A stretch of 64,000 nt of DNA from Nonomuraea turcica. GTDB lineage: Bacteria > Actinomycetota > Actinomycetes > Streptosporangiales > Streptosporangiaceae. The notes beneath the pieces are model-generated. The model worked only from the letters and a program-made list of their open reading frames with translations. It was not told the origin of the DNA and did no database searches. Position numbers and translations under genes: made by a program. The first letter of the stretch is position 1, and each line of letters opens with the position of its first letter. Shown here piece after piece: positions 14,089 through 22,855 of the stretch. The stretch lies in assembly GCF_030718205.1 (NCBI RefSeq), contig NZ_JAUZQF010000014.1, positions 1 to 64,000 of the forward strand, in the 5' to 3' direction.

Positions 14089-16215
14089 TCAGCTGTCGGG
14101 CGTATCGGCGGGGGAGTGGGCCAGGAGGCGGCGTTGCTCCTCCTCGACCACCAGCCGGGCCAGCTCCTTCTCCGACACGTCCACGGCCTCGGCCGCGGAC
14201 TCGGCCAGGTCGCTGCGCCTGGCGTAGGCGTCGAACAGCGCGGACTTGCGGTCCAGGATGGCCAGCATGCGCTGGTCGACGGAGTCCACCGTGAGCAGCC
14301 GGTGCACCTGCACCTTGCGTACCTGCCCCATCCGGTGTGCCCGTGCCACGGCCTGCGTCTCCATGCTCGGCTTGACCTGCGGCTCGCAGATGATCACCAC
14401 CGAGGCGGCCTGCAGGTTGAGCCCCACGCCGCCCGCCTGCACCTGGCTGAGCAGCACCGCGTGCCCCTGAGCCGCCGAGAAGTCGTCCACGACCTGCTGC
14501 CGCCGCACCGCGCTCAGCCCGCCGGAGATCGGCCCGTGCGCCCGCCCGTCCAGCGCGGCCCCCACGGCGGTGAGCACCGCGCGGAAATAGGAGAACACCA
14601 CCACCTTCAGCCCGTTGGCCGCGGCGTCCTCGACGAGTTCGAGCAGGCGCTTGAGCTTGGCCGACGTGGCGGGCTCGGCATAGGCGGCGCGGCGCATGGC
14701 CATGAAGTTGCCCGCCGCGACCGCCTGCCGGTAGGCCTCGAAGTCGGCGCCGCTGAACTCCACCCACTCATCGGCCTCCACCCGGTCGGGCAGCTCCGCG
14801 AGCACGTCCTCCTGGTTGCGCCGCAGGTAGACCGGCGCCACCGCCTTCCTGAACGCCTGCGCCCCCGCCACGACGTCACTGGTGCGCAGCTCCGCGGCCA
14901 GGTCGGGGCGCAGGTACGAGATCAGCGCGCGGAACTCCTCCACCCGGTTCTCCATGGGCGTGCCGGTCAGGAACAACACCCGTTCGGTGCGGGCGCACCA
15001 GGCGGCGACGGACCTGGAGCGCTTGGTCTCCGGGTTCTTGACGTAGTGGGCCTCGTCCACGACCAGCATCCCGACCTCGACCCCCGCCTCCAGCCGGTGC
15101 AGCCCGTCGAGGGTGGCCACGGCGACGCCGCCGCGGCGTGCCCAATCCTGCTGGGCCGCGAGCCGCGCCTGGCCGTGCAGAGGATAGGCCCGCAGGGTGC
15201 TGCGCGACTCGATCTCGCGTACCCAGTTGATCAGCACGCTGGTGGGGCAGACCACTAAGAAATGGGTCATGCCGAGCGCCTTGAGGTGGGCCAGCGCGGC
15301 GATGGCCTCGATCGACTTGCCCAGCCCCATCTCGTCGCCCAGGATCGCCCGGCCCTGCGCCAGCGCGAACCTGGCGCCGAAGGCCTGGTAGCCGCGCAGC
15401 GACACCCGGCGGTGCGTGTCGTCGAGCGGCTGGGCGGCGACCTTGGCCGCCAGGTCGTCGGGCAGCAGGCCCTGGCCCGTGCCGACGGGCTCGCCCGCCA
15501 GCTCGGCGAGCAGGCCGAAGTATTCAGGCGAGCGGGACTCGAAGTCCGTCCACGCCTCGAAGTCCCGTGCGGCGGGACGCAGCAGATCCGTGGTGACCTG
15601 GGTGAGCAGCAGCCTGGTCGCGCGGGCGCCGGCGAGCAGCTCATCGATCGCCGCCACCGCCTCGCGGGCGCGGCGGCGGCGCTTGGGCAGCGTGACCATC
15701 ATTCGCAGCCGGCTGCGCGCCGGACGTGCCTCCGCCAGCAGCGGCGCGAGCCGCCGGTCGAGGTCGCGGGCGGCGTCGAGGGCGCGGGGCAGATCCGGGC
15801 CGACGTTCACCAGGCGCTGCAGGGCGATCACCAGGTCCGTGGTCGGCTGGTCGCGCCGCTCGACGTCGATGCGGATGCTCGCGGCCTCGGCGGCGGCCTG
15901 CTCGAGCTGCCGGGCGGCGGCGTGGATCTGCCCCGCCGTGCGCGCGCCGATCCCCGGAAGCAACTGCAGTTGGTACGGCGAGGCCTCCAGCACCTGGCGG
16001 ACCGTGGCGTACCCGGCCTTCTCCAGTGTCGCGATGCGCAGCCGGCCGTCGGTCACGTCCCGCAGCCGCGAGACCGGGATCTCGCCCAGCCCCGCCCTGG
16101 CCAGGTCGAGGCGGAGCGCGTCGAGGGCGTCCTTGGCCTGGCGGTGGACGGAGGTGTGCTCGTCGAGCAGAGCGCGCGCGTCGGCGAGAAGTCGGTCCGC
16201 GTCACGGAATTCCAC
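14089..16215 (-). CDS. SNF2/Swi2-family DEAD-like helicase
   Basis: A protein of 708 residues. A helical N-terminal region contains a helix-hairpin-helix DNA-binding motif (LLPGIGARTAGQIHAAA, 85-101). The SNF2 ATPase core follows: motif I GDEMGLGKS (293-301), LVVCPTSVLINW (Ia), VVDEAHYVKN (motif II), LFLTGTPMEN (III), then helicase C with LLSQVQAGGVGLNLQAAS (V) and ARAHRMGQVRKVQVHRL (VI). Members translocate on duplex DNA and remodel protein-DNA complexes; the bacterial role is usually repair or transcription recycling. It starts at GTG (16215). It sits beside the methyltransferase with a 19-bp gap on the same strand. Confidence 0.88.
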   Translation of the reverse strand: MEFRDADRLLADARALLDEHTSVHRQAKDALDALRLDLARAGLGEIPVSRLRDVTDGRLRIATLEKAGYATVRQVLEASPYQLQLLPGIGARTAGQIHAAARQLEQAAAEAASIRIDVERRDQPTTDLVIALQRLVNVGPDLPRALDAARDLDRRLAPLLAEARPARSRLRMMVTLPKRRRRAREAVAAIDELLAGARATRLLLTQVTTDLLRPAARDFEAWTDFESRSPEYFGLLAELAGEPVGTGQGLLPDDLAAKVAAQPLDDTHRRVSLRGYQAFGARFALAQGRAILGDEMGLGKSIEAIAALAHLKALGMTHFLVVCPTSVLINWVREIESRSTLRAYPLHGQARLAAQQDWARRGGVAVATLDGLHRLEAGVEVGMLVVDEAHYVKNPETKRSRSVAAWCARTERVLFLTGTPMENRVEEFRALISYLRPDLAAELRTSDVVAGAQAFRKAVAPVYLRRNQEDVLAELPDRVEADEWVEFSGADFEAYRQAVAAGNFMAMRRAAYAEPATSAKLKRLLELVEDAAANGLKVVVFSYFRAVLTAVGAALDGRAHGPISGGLSAVRRQQVVDDFSAAQGHAVLLSQVQAGGVGLNLQAASVVIICEPQVKPSMETQAVARAHRMGQVRKVQVHRLLTVDSVDQRMLAILDRKSALFDAYARRSDLAESAAEAVDVSEKELARLVVEEEQRRLLAHSPADTPDS

Positions 16216-16234
16216 CGGTCAAGAATGCCGTAGT

Positions 16235-16909
16235 TCACGAGCCGGTGGGCGCCCCCTCCCCGTCCGGCCGGGTGGCACGGACGTAATACAGCAGGTACGG
16301 CAGGTCGCCCTCGGACTCCACCACGAAGCCGGCGTCCGGGATCATGGTGCCGAGCAGGTCACGCGGGTCGTGCTGCATGGCGGGGCCGGACAGCAGGCCG
16401 ACGAGGCGCCTGGCCAGGTGGTTGGCCGGCGGGCGGAACTCGCCGATGAGCAGCCGCCCGCCTGGCCGGAGCACCCGGAACATCTGCCGGATCGCCTCGG
16501 GCCGGGCGGCGGCGGGCATGTGGTGCACGGCGAGGCTGGAGACCACCAGGTCGAACGAGCCATCGGGGAACGGCAGGTCCTGCCCTTGGCCGACCACGTA
16601 GGTGCAGTTGCCCGGAGCGCGTCCGGTGGCGTACTCGATCATCGCCTGGGACGGGTCCAGGCCGGTGACGTGGCCGCCGGGCGCGGCGACCCGGGCCAGG
16701 ATCCGAGAGAGATAGCCGGTGCCGCAGCCGACGTCCAGGATCCGGTCACCGGCCCGCGGGCGGGCCGCGGTGGCCAGGCGGGTGAAGGCGGCGCGGCGGC
16801 CGCCCACGAAGCCGATCGAGGCGAAGATCTCGTACGCCCGCGGGCGGTCGATGGTGCCGCCCTCGTCGGCGCGTTCGGCGTGGTGGTGCAGCAGCTTTCC
16901 GAGGCCCAT
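16235..16909 (-). CDS. SAM-dependent methyltransferase (class I, UbiE-like)
   Basis: A protein of 224 residues. The SAM-binding glycine motif ILDVGCGTGYL lies at 57-67, the acidic post-motif VTGLDPSQAM follows, then FDLVVSSLAVHHM and RVLRPGGRLLIGEF, all of the UbiE/COQ5-like class. The acceptor is unknown. GGGAGG precedes the ATG. It is divergent from a TetR gene with two inverted repeats between them, a usual arrangement for a regulator and its single target. SNF2 lies immediately downstream. Confidence 0.88.
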   Translation of the reverse strand: MGLGKLLHHHAERADEGGTIDRPRAYEIFASIGFVGGRRAAFTRLATAARPRAGDRILDVGCGTGYLSRILARVAAPGGHVTGLDPSQAMIEYATGRAPGNCTYVVGQGQDLPFPDGSFDLVVSSLAVHHMPAAARPEAIRQMFRVLRPGGRLLIGEFRPPANHLARRLVGLLSGPAMQHDPRDLLGTMIPDAGFVVESEGDLPYLLYYVRATRPDGEGAPTGS

Positions 16910-16931
16910 GGCAGTGTCCTCCCGACATTGT

Positions 16932-16967
16932 CGAACGACCTGTTCGTTTATGAATGATGCGTTCATA
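16932..16967. promoter_or_regulatory. Two inverted repeats between methyltransferase and TetR genes
   Basis: CGAAC-5 nt-GTTCG (16932-16946) and TATGAA-7 nt-TTCATA (16949-16967) are both perfect and adjacent. They lie between divergent starts at 16909 and 17028 and are likely TetR operator sites. Confidence 0.55.
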
Positions 16968-17027
16968 CTGGAGCTCGGTCAACGAGCATGTCGGCCATGG
17001 TGTGCCGTACTGAACAGGAGGCGGGAA

Positions 17028-17588
17028 TTGTCCGGAGACCGGCGGGTCCGGCGTACCCGGCGGATGATCCAGGAGGCGCTCGTGGCGCTGATCCTGGAGA
17101 AGGGCTACGACGCGGTGACCGTCACCGACATCATCGACCGGGCCGACGTGGGCCGGTCCACCTTCTACGCGCATTTCACCGACAAGCAGGACGTGTTGTT
17201 CAGCAACCTCGACGGGCTCGCCTTCCTCCATCCCGCGCCGGTGGACGGGCCGGGGGAGCTGTTCGCGTTCAGCCTGCCGACGTTCGAGCACGTGCACGAG
17301 CAGCGCCGGCTCGTCCGGGCGCTGATGGGACGGCGCAGTGGCGGGCTCGTGCACGCGCGCGGCGAGCAGTTGCTCGCGGCCGTCGTCAGGAAGGAACTCC
17401 TGGCCGCGGGCGCGCGGGCGTCGGCCGCGCTCGACCTGCTGGTGGTCTGCGTGGTCGGTGCGTTCATGGGGCTGCTGCGGGCATGGGTGGACGGCGAGAG
17501 CGCCGCCTCACCCGCCGAGTTGGACGCCGCCTTCCGCGCGGCCATCGAGCCTGGCGTGCGCGCGGCTCTAAAGGGACAAAACGGATAA
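17028..17588 (+). CDS. TetR-family transcriptional regulator
   Basis: A protein of 186 residues. The N-terminal HTH is clear (AVTVTDIIDRADVGRSTFYAHFTDKQDVLF, about 28-57), followed by a TetR_C_33-like ligand domain. The TTG at 17028 was chosen because AGGAGGCGGG precedes it by about 5 nt and it places the HTH at the usual distance. It is divergent from the methyltransferase, which it probably represses. Confidence 0.87.
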   Translation: MSGDRRVRRTRRMIQEALVALILEKGYDAVTVTDIIDRADVGRSTFYAHFTDKQDVLFSNLDGLAFLHPAPVDGPGELFAFSLPTFEHVHEQRRLVRALMGRRSGGLVHARGEQLLAAVVRKELLAAGARASAALDLLVVCVVGAFMGLLRAWVDGESAASPAELDAAFRAAIEPGVRAALKGQNG

Positions 17589-17597
17589 TTTCCACGT

Positions 17598-17640
17598 TCT
17601 TAACGGGAAGTCTTGACCGATATGGGCAGCCGGTCATACT
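17598..17640 (+). promoter_or_regulatory. Promoter region of the gntR-ABC operon
   Basis: TTGACC (17613-17618), 16 bp, CATACT (17635-17640) is a plausible sigma-70-type promoter. TCTTAACGGG just upstream (17598-17607) is shared with one arm of the inverted repeat at 13609-13640. Initiation near 17647 would leave a leader carrying the ribosome site of the 17675 start. Confidence 0.4.
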
Positions 17641-17674
17641 TTGCATGTACTTCAAATATATCGAGGGTATACGG

Positions 17675-18376
17675 ATGACCTCCATCGGACGAACGAAGAC
17701 CGAGCAGGCGTACAGCGCGCTACGGCGCGCGATCGTCACCGGCGACCTCGTCGAGGACATGCCCCTGGACGATGCGATGCTCCTGGCCCGGTTCGGATTC
17801 GGGCGCACCCCCATCCGGGAGGCGCTCAAGAGGCTGGCCGACGAGCAGTTCATCAACTACCCGCCACACCGCACCCCCTACGTGCGCGGGATCAAGGTCA
17901 GGGACCTGTCCAGGCTGTACGAGGCACGCCACCTCCTGGAGGAGCCGGTGGCGCGGCTGGCGGCCCGGCGGGCCACGCCGGCGCAGCTCGACGAGCTGCA
18001 GCGGATCTGTGATCGCATCGACGAGGAGATCGCGGCCGACCGGCCGTACGAGGCGGTCGAGTACGACCACCAGTTCCACCTGGAGATCGCGAGGTCAACC
18101 GACAACCCGTTCCTGGCCGAGGCGGTGAACCGGCTCAACTGCGGATCCCTCCGCATCTGGTATCTGGCGCACAGCACGCTCGGCATGGCGAACACCAACG
18201 CGGACCATCGGGCGATTCAGGCCGCGCTCACGGACAAGGATCCGGAGCAGGCGGCGGCCCAGGTGACCCGGCACATCGACAAGTCGTACGCACGGCAGAT
18301 GGAGCTCCACAGGCTCGACCTCGTGCTCCTCGCTCCATCGTCGACCCCATCTCCACAGGGAGAAGCACCACCATGA
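17675..18376 (+). CDS. GntR-family regulator (FadR subfamily, FCD domain)
   Basis: A protein of 233 residues. Winged helix at about 8-75 (LDDAMLLARFGFGRTPIREALKRLADE is the recognition helix region), then the all-helical FCD ligand domain with EYDHQFHLEIARST and a distal His (ADHRAIQAAL), usual metal ligands of this family. FCD regulators sense carboxylic acids. GAGGGT upstream favours the ATG at 17675; an ATG at 17645 would be very close to the likely transcription start. It leads an operon and its stop overlaps the binding-protein start (ATGA), so it probably autoregulates the whole set. Confidence 0.9.
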   Translation: MTSIGRTKTEQAYSALRRAIVTGDLVEDMPLDDAMLLARFGFGRTPIREALKRLADEQFINYPPHRTPYVRGIKVRDLSRLYEARHLLEEPVARLAARRATPAQLDELQRICDRIDEEIAADRPYEAVEYDHQFHLEIARSTDNPFLAEAVNRLNCGSLRIWYLAHSTLGMANTNADHRAIQAALTDKDPEQAAAQVTRHIDKSYARQMELHRLDLVLLAPSSTPSPQGEAPP

Positions 18377-19443
18377 TGTTCAAGCCGCTGGCCGGCGGCG
18401 TGCTCGCCGTCGCCCTGGCCGCGGTGGCGGGATGTTCCGGCACCGCCTCCACCACCACGAACGACGCCCCCGACTCAGGAACCATCACCGTCAAGGGATA
18501 CTCGGGAATCTTCCAGGACGTCTTCCAGAAATCGGTCATCGACCGTTTCCAGCAGAAGTATCCGAAAATCAAGGTCAACTTCGTTGGCTCAGCCAACTCC
18601 GCCGAGAATCTCGCGTCACTGCGTGCCACGAAGAACAACCCGGACACCGACGTCTCGATCATGGACATCTCCACCTCGGGCACCGGTAACCAGTCCGGGG
18701 TGTTCCAGCCGCTCGACCCGGCCAAGGTGCCGAACATGGCCGACATCGACCCCCGTGGCAAGGTCGCGGGCAACTTCGGGCCCGCCCTGACGTTCGACAG
18801 CCTCGTGCTCCTCTACAACGACTCCGTCACGCCCGCCCCCACGAAGTGGGACGCCCTGTGGGATCCCACGTACAAAGGCAAGGTCGTGGTGCCGGCTCAA
18901 CCCGACATCCAGGGCACCGGGCTCATGCTGATCGAGAACAGCAAGGCCGGCGGCGACTACACCAAGTCCGTGGACCAGGGCATCGCCAGGCTCAAACAGC
19001 TGGCGCCGAACGTGCAGACGTGGGCGCCGCAGCCGGACTCGTACACGCTCGTCCAGTCGGGGACCGCGGCGCTGGCCGTCGGCTGGAACGCCCGCGGCCA
19101 GTACTACGCCGACGAGAGCAACGGCAAGCTGAAAGTGGCGATCGTGGACGAGGACACGATCTTCCAGATCAACACCATCAACCTGGTGAAGGACGCGCCG
19201 TCCCCCGCCGCCGCGCAGACGTTCGTCAACTACGCGCTCAGCCCCGAGTCGCAGGCCTCCTTCACCGAGGCCATGTACTACGCGCCCACCAACACCAAGG
19301 CCAAGCCCAGCGCCGACGCGCTCAAGCGCACCTCGCTCGACCCGGCGAAGACCGCTGACGTCCTGCAGGTCGACTGGAAGCAGGTGGCCGCCAACCGCGA
19401 GAAGTGGACGCAGTTGTGGCGCCGCGAGATCCTCGCGGGCTGA
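18373..19443 (+). CDS. ABC transporter substrate-binding lipoprotein, spermidine/putrescine type
   Basis: A protein of 356 residues. Signal peptide with lipobox AVAGC, the lipidated cysteine being C21. The mature part has the SBP_bac fold of PotD/PotF-like proteins (IDRFQQKYPKIKVNFV, LTFDSLVLLYNDS, PTKWDALWDPTYKGKVVVP). Proteins of this class bind polyamines, gamma-aminobutyrate, phosphonates or other cationic and amino compounds; the ligand is not deducible. With the nitrilase-type enzyme downstream, an amide or amine is reasonable (inference). Confidence 0.88.
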   Translation: MMFKPLAGGVLAVALAAVAGCSGTASTTTNDAPDSGTITVKGYSGIFQDVFQKSVIDRFQQKYPKIKVNFVGSANSAENLASLRATKNNPDTDVSIMDISTSGTGNQSGVFQPLDPAKVPNMADIDPRGKVAGNFGPALTFDSLVLLYNDSVTPAPTKWDALWDPTYKGKVVVPAQPDIQGTGLMLIENSKAGGDYTKSVDQGIARLKQLAPNVQTWAPQPDSYTLVQSGTAALAVGWNARGQYYADESNGKLKVAIVDEDTIFQINTINLVKDAPSPAAAQTFVNYALSPESQASFTEAMYYAPTNTKAKPSADALKRTSLDPAKTADVLQVDWKQVAANREKWTQLWRREILAG

Positions 19444-19452
19444 GGTGGCGCG

Positions 19453-20502
19453 ATGGCCTTCCTTGAACTCGACAACATCGTCAAGAAGTACGCCGGGACG
19501 GATCGTCCCAGCGTCGCCAACCTCACGCTCGGCATCGACAAGGGCGAGTTCGTCTCCCTGCTCGGCCCCTCGGGCTGCGGGAAGACCACGACCCTGCGGA
19601 TGATCGCCGGTCTCATCGAGGCGACCTCGGGCCGCATCCACCTGGACGGCAAGGAGCTGACCAGGACCCCCGTCCACCAGCGCGGCATGGGCCTGGTGTT
19701 CCAGAACTACGCGCTCTTCCCGCACCTGGACGTCGCCCGCAACGTCGCCTTCGGCCTGGAGATGCGCCGCGCCTCCAAGGCGGAGGTCAGGCGGCGGGTC
19801 GGGGAGGCGCTCGAGCTGGTCCGGCTCGGGCACCTGAGCGGCCGCCGCATCAAGCAGCTGTCCGGCGGCCAGCAACAACGCGTCGCGCTGGCGCGTGCTC
19901 TGGTCATCGAGCCGTCGGTGCTCCTGCTCGACGAGCCGTTGTCGAACCTCGACGCCAAGCTCCGCGACGCGATGCGCGAAGAGATCCGCGCGATCCAGCG
20001 CAAGCTGGGTACCACCACCGTGTTCGTCACCCACGACCAGGACGAGGCGCTGGCCGTGTCCGACCGGATCGTGGTCATGTCGGAGGGCGTCGTCGAGCAG
20101 GTCGGCACGCCCGAGCAGATCTACGAGCGCCCCGCCAACCGCTTCGTCGCGAGCTTCATCGGCCGCGCCAACCTCTTCGACGCCGAGATCAAGCACACCG
20201 CGAACGGCGTCGCGGAGCTGGACGTAGCCGGGCTCGGGCCGATGCGGGCCGTCAACGGCCACGGCGCGAAGGGATCCGCGACGGTGCTGGTCCGTCCGCA
20301 CCGCATGCAGGTGAGCGAGGCGGGTGACGGCCACGGCACGGTCGAGACGGTCGTGTACGTGGGCGACTCCATCGAGTACGGCGTACGTGTCGGCGACGCC
20401 ACCGTGTCGGTCCAGTCCGTGGCCGGCCGCGAAGGGCGGCTGGAACGCGGCGCGAACGTCCGGCTGTCGTGGCAGGCCGAGGACGCCCTGGTCCTGACAT
20501 GA
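19453..20502 (+). CDS. ABC transporter ATP-binding protein (PotA-like)
   Basis: A protein of 349 residues. Walker A GPSGCGKTT (38-46), Q-loop FQNYALFPHL, signature LSGGQQQRVALARAL, Walker B SVLLLDEPLSNLD and H-loop FVTHDQDEAL are all intact; a TOBE domain forms the C-terminal third (VLVRPHRMQVSE). It powers the transporter and starts 9 nt after the binding-protein stop, overlapping the next gene by ATGA. Confidence 0.94.
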   Translation: MAFLELDNIVKKYAGTDRPSVANLTLGIDKGEFVSLLGPSGCGKTTTLRMIAGLIEATSGRIHLDGKELTRTPVHQRGMGLVFQNYALFPHLDVARNVAFGLEMRRASKAEVRRRVGEALELVRLGHLSGRRIKQLSGGQQQRVALARALVIEPSVLLLDEPLSNLDAKLRDAMREEIRAIQRKLGTTTVFVTHDQDEALAVSDRIVVMSEGVVEQVGTPEQIYERPANRFVASFIGRANLFDAEIKHTANGVAELDVAGLGPMRAVNGHGAKGSATVLVRPHRMQVSEAGDGHGTVETVVYVGDSIEYGVRVGDATVSVQSVAGREGRLERGANVRLSWQAEDALVLT

Positions 20503-21359
20503 GGGACAAGACCCGCTCCGATCGGCTGACCATCCTGGGCCTGACGGTGCCAGGGCTGCTCGGCCTGGCCGTCTCCTTCGTCCTGCCGCTGGCGTGGCTG
20601 CTGCGGATGAGCTTCAACCGCGGGGATTCCACGGGCCTGATCGAGGAGACGTTCACCCTCGACTCCTATGCGCAGTTCACCGGCGACTCCTACTACTGGG
20701 ACATGGCGTGGGAGACCACGCAGCTGGGCCTCGGGGTCACCGTCCTGACCGTGCTGGTGTCGTACCCGATCGCGTTGTTCCTGGTCAGGACCGAGTCCAG
20801 GGCCAAGGGCCTGCTGGTGGCGCTGGCCGTCGCACCGCTGCTGACGAGCTCGGTCGTCCGGACGTACGGCTGGCTCGTGCTGCTCGGCAACCAGGGCGTG
20901 GTCAACCAGGCGCTCCTGGGCACCGGGCTGATCGATCAGCCGCTCGCGTTGATCAACAACCGGCTCGGCGTGTACGTGGCGCTGGTCGAGATCATGATGC
21001 CGTACATGATCCTGGCCCTGCTCGCGGGCTTCGGCCGGTTCAACCCCGAGCTCGAGCACGCGGCGCAGAGCCTGGGCGCCAACCGGTGGCGCACCTTCTG
21101 GCGGATCGTGTGGCCGCTCGGCATGCCGGGCGTGCTGACCGGCGCGCTGCTGGTGTTCGTGCTGACGATCAGTTCGTTCGTCACGCCGCGGCTGGTCGGC
21201 GGCGGCAAGGTCTTCTACCTGGCGACCGAGATCTACGACCAGGCGACGGCGACGCTCAACTGGCCGTTCGCCGCGGCCATCGCGTTCATCCTGCTCGCGC
21301 TGTTCGCCGTCGTCATCGTCATCTACCAGCGGGCGCTGCGGCGCATCGAGGCCCAGTGA
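20499..21359 (+). CDS. ABC transporter permease (PotB-like)
   Basis: A protein of 286 residues with six predicted membrane helices. The EAA loop for contact with the ATPase is visible as LEHAAQSLGANRWRTFWRIVWPLGMPGV. It begins at the ATG overlapping the ATPase stop. The family pairs as a heterodimer with the next permease. Confidence 0.93.
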   Translation: MRDKTRSDRLTILGLTVPGLLGLAVSFVLPLAWLLRMSFNRGDSTGLIEETFTLDSYAQFTGDSYYWDMAWETTQLGLGVTVLTVLVSYPIALFLVRTESRAKGLLVALAVAPLLTSSVVRTYGWLVLLGNQGVVNQALLGTGLIDQPLALINNRLGVYVALVEIMMPYMILALLAGFGRFNPELEHAAQSLGANRWRTFWRIVWPLGMPGVLTGALLVFVLTISSFVTPRLVGGGKVFYLATEIYDQATATLNWPFAAAIAFILLALFAVVIVIYQRALRRIEAQ

Positions 21360-21370
21360 GGAGGCCGGCG

Positions 21371-22162
21371 TTGACATCCAGACTCAAGGGCTGGCCGACC
21401 AGGGTGGTCGTGACCCTCCTGTACCTGTTCCTGCTCGCGCCGATCCTCGTGGTCGTGGTCATCTCGTTCGACGTCCAGTCGACGATGGCCTTCCCACCGC
21501 GGGGCTTCACGTTCCAGTGGTACGAGCGCCTGGCCCAGAACGCGGAGTTCATCCGGGGATTCCAGGTGAGCGCCATCGTGGGTGCGGGTGTTGCGGTGCT
21601 GGCGCTGCTCATCGGGGTGCCCGTCGCCGTGGCCCTGACGAGGTACGAGTTCCGCTTCCGTGACGCCCTATCGGGATTTTTCCTGTCACCGCTGATGGTG
21701 CCGGGAATCGTCCTCGGGCTCGCGCTGCTGCTGGTCCTCGCTCCACTCAAGATCACCGGGACGTACGGTGGGCTGATCGTGGCTCACCTGGCGATCACGG
21801 TGCCGTACGTCATCAGGACCACGTCGATGAGCCTGATGACCATGAACAGGTCGTGCGAGGAGGCCGCCCGCACCCTGGGCGCGTCCCCGTGGCGCACCTT
21901 CACCCGCGTGACCCTGCCGCTCATCGCCCCCGGCGTGCTGGCCGGCGGCGTGATCTCCTTCCTCGTCTCCTTCGACGAGGCGGTGATCTCCCTCTTCGTC
22001 GTCGGGCCCCAGGCGACCACCCTGCCCGTCGAGATCTTCCACTACGTGGAAAGCCGCACCGACCCCCAGATCGCGGCCCTGTCGGTCGTGCTGATCACCA
22101 TCAGCGTCCTGTTCGTGGTGATCATCGAACGGGTCGTCGGCCTGAAGAAGGCCCTCCGCTAG
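21371..22162 (+). CDS. ABC transporter permease (PotC-like)
   Basis: A protein of 263 residues with six membrane helices and the EAA loop CEEAARTLGASPWRTFTRVTLPLIAPGV. The TTG start follows GAGGAGG by about 7 nt. Just after its stop, GGCCC-7 nt-GGGCC (about 22152-22168) could form a weak hairpin that tunes expression of the downstream enzyme genes. Confidence 0.92.
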   Translation: MTSRLKGWPTRVVVTLLYLFLLAPILVVVVISFDVQSTMAFPPRGFTFQWYERLAQNAEFIRGFQVSAIVGAGVAVLALLIGVPVAVALTRYEFRFRDALSGFFLSPLMVPGIVLGLALLLVLAPLKITGTYGGLIVAHLAITVPYVIRTTSMSLMTMNRSCEEAARTLGASPWRTFTRVTLPLIAPGVLAGGVISFLVSFDEAVISLFVVGPQATTLPVEIFHYVESRTDPQIAALSVVLITISVLFVVIIERVVGLKKALR

Positions 22163-22193
22163 GGCCGGTCAACACCAATCGGGAGCTATATCG

Positions 22194-22841
22194 ATGTTCG
22201 TCCGTCATCCGTCCGCCCCCTCGATCGATCCCCGCATCGCCGAGGCCCTGAGCCAGGTCTGCACCTCGACCCTCGGTCACCTGCGTGACCACGGCTTCCC
22301 CCGAGGGCTGAGGCCCAACAGCCGGCCCATGAAGTTCGCCGGCACCGCGGTGACGGTGCGCCTGCCGCACCTGGACTCGACCGCCGTGCACGTCGCGGTC
22401 GACGACCTGCGGCCGGGCGACGTCCTCGTCGTCGAGCAGAGCGGTGACGAGCAACGGTCGTGCTTCGGCGGGCTGGTGTCGTTCACCGCCAAGACCCGAG
22501 GAGCCGTCGGCGCCGTCATCGACGGGCAGATCAACGACATCGAGGAGATGTCCGGATACGGGTTCCCGGCGTACTCGCGCGGCGTCGCCGCCCACACCAC
22601 ACGGATCTCCGGCATCGAGGGGTCCATCAACGTGCCGGTGTCGATCGGCGGCGTCGTGGTGGAGCCGGGCGACGTGGTGTTCGCCGACTCCGATGGGGTG
22701 GCGATCCTCGACCCGGCCGAGGCGCTCGAGATCGCGGCGCTGCTCAAGGAGAAGGAGGACGCCGAGATCCCCGCCCGTGAGGCGATCGCGGCAGGAGCCC
22801 GCATCTCGGACTTCTCAGGCGCGGCCAAGTACTTCGACTGA
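22194..22841 (+). CDS. RraA-like / 4-hydroxy-4-methyl-2-oxoglutarate aldolase family protein
   Basis: A protein of 215 residues of the RraA fold. The segment GGLVSFTAKTRGAVGAVIDGQINDIEEM corresponds to the family's GG-x-A-x-x-x-G-x-x-G-x-V-x-DG-x-x-RD signature, with N replacing the usual R in the R-D pair, so aldolase competence is uncertain. In transporter operons, family members act as oxaloacetate decarboxylases or HMG/CHA aldolases on small oxoacids. It follows the permease by 31 bp and precedes a nitrilase-fold gene, suggesting one catabolic pathway. Confidence 0.8.
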   Translation: MFVRHPSAPSIDPRIAEALSQVCTSTLGHLRDHGFPRGLRPNSRPMKFAGTAVTVRLPHLDSTAVHVAVDDLRPGDVLVVEQSGDEQRSCFGGLVSFTAKTRGAVGAVIDGQINDIEEMSGYGFPAYSRGVAAHTTRISGIEGSINVPVSIGGVVVEPGDVVFADSDGVAILDPAEALEIAALLKEKEDAEIPAREAIAAGARISDFSGAAKYFD

Positions 22842-22855
22842 CCAGAGGAGATCAC

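Noticed and set aside
14050..15258. Plus-strand frames opposite the SNF2 helicase
   Set aside because: Antisense shadows in high-GC DNA without domains or ribosome sites.
22152..22168. Strong terminator between permease and RraA gene
   Set aside because: The stem is only 5 bp and genes on either side look functionally linked, so at most a weak attenuator.
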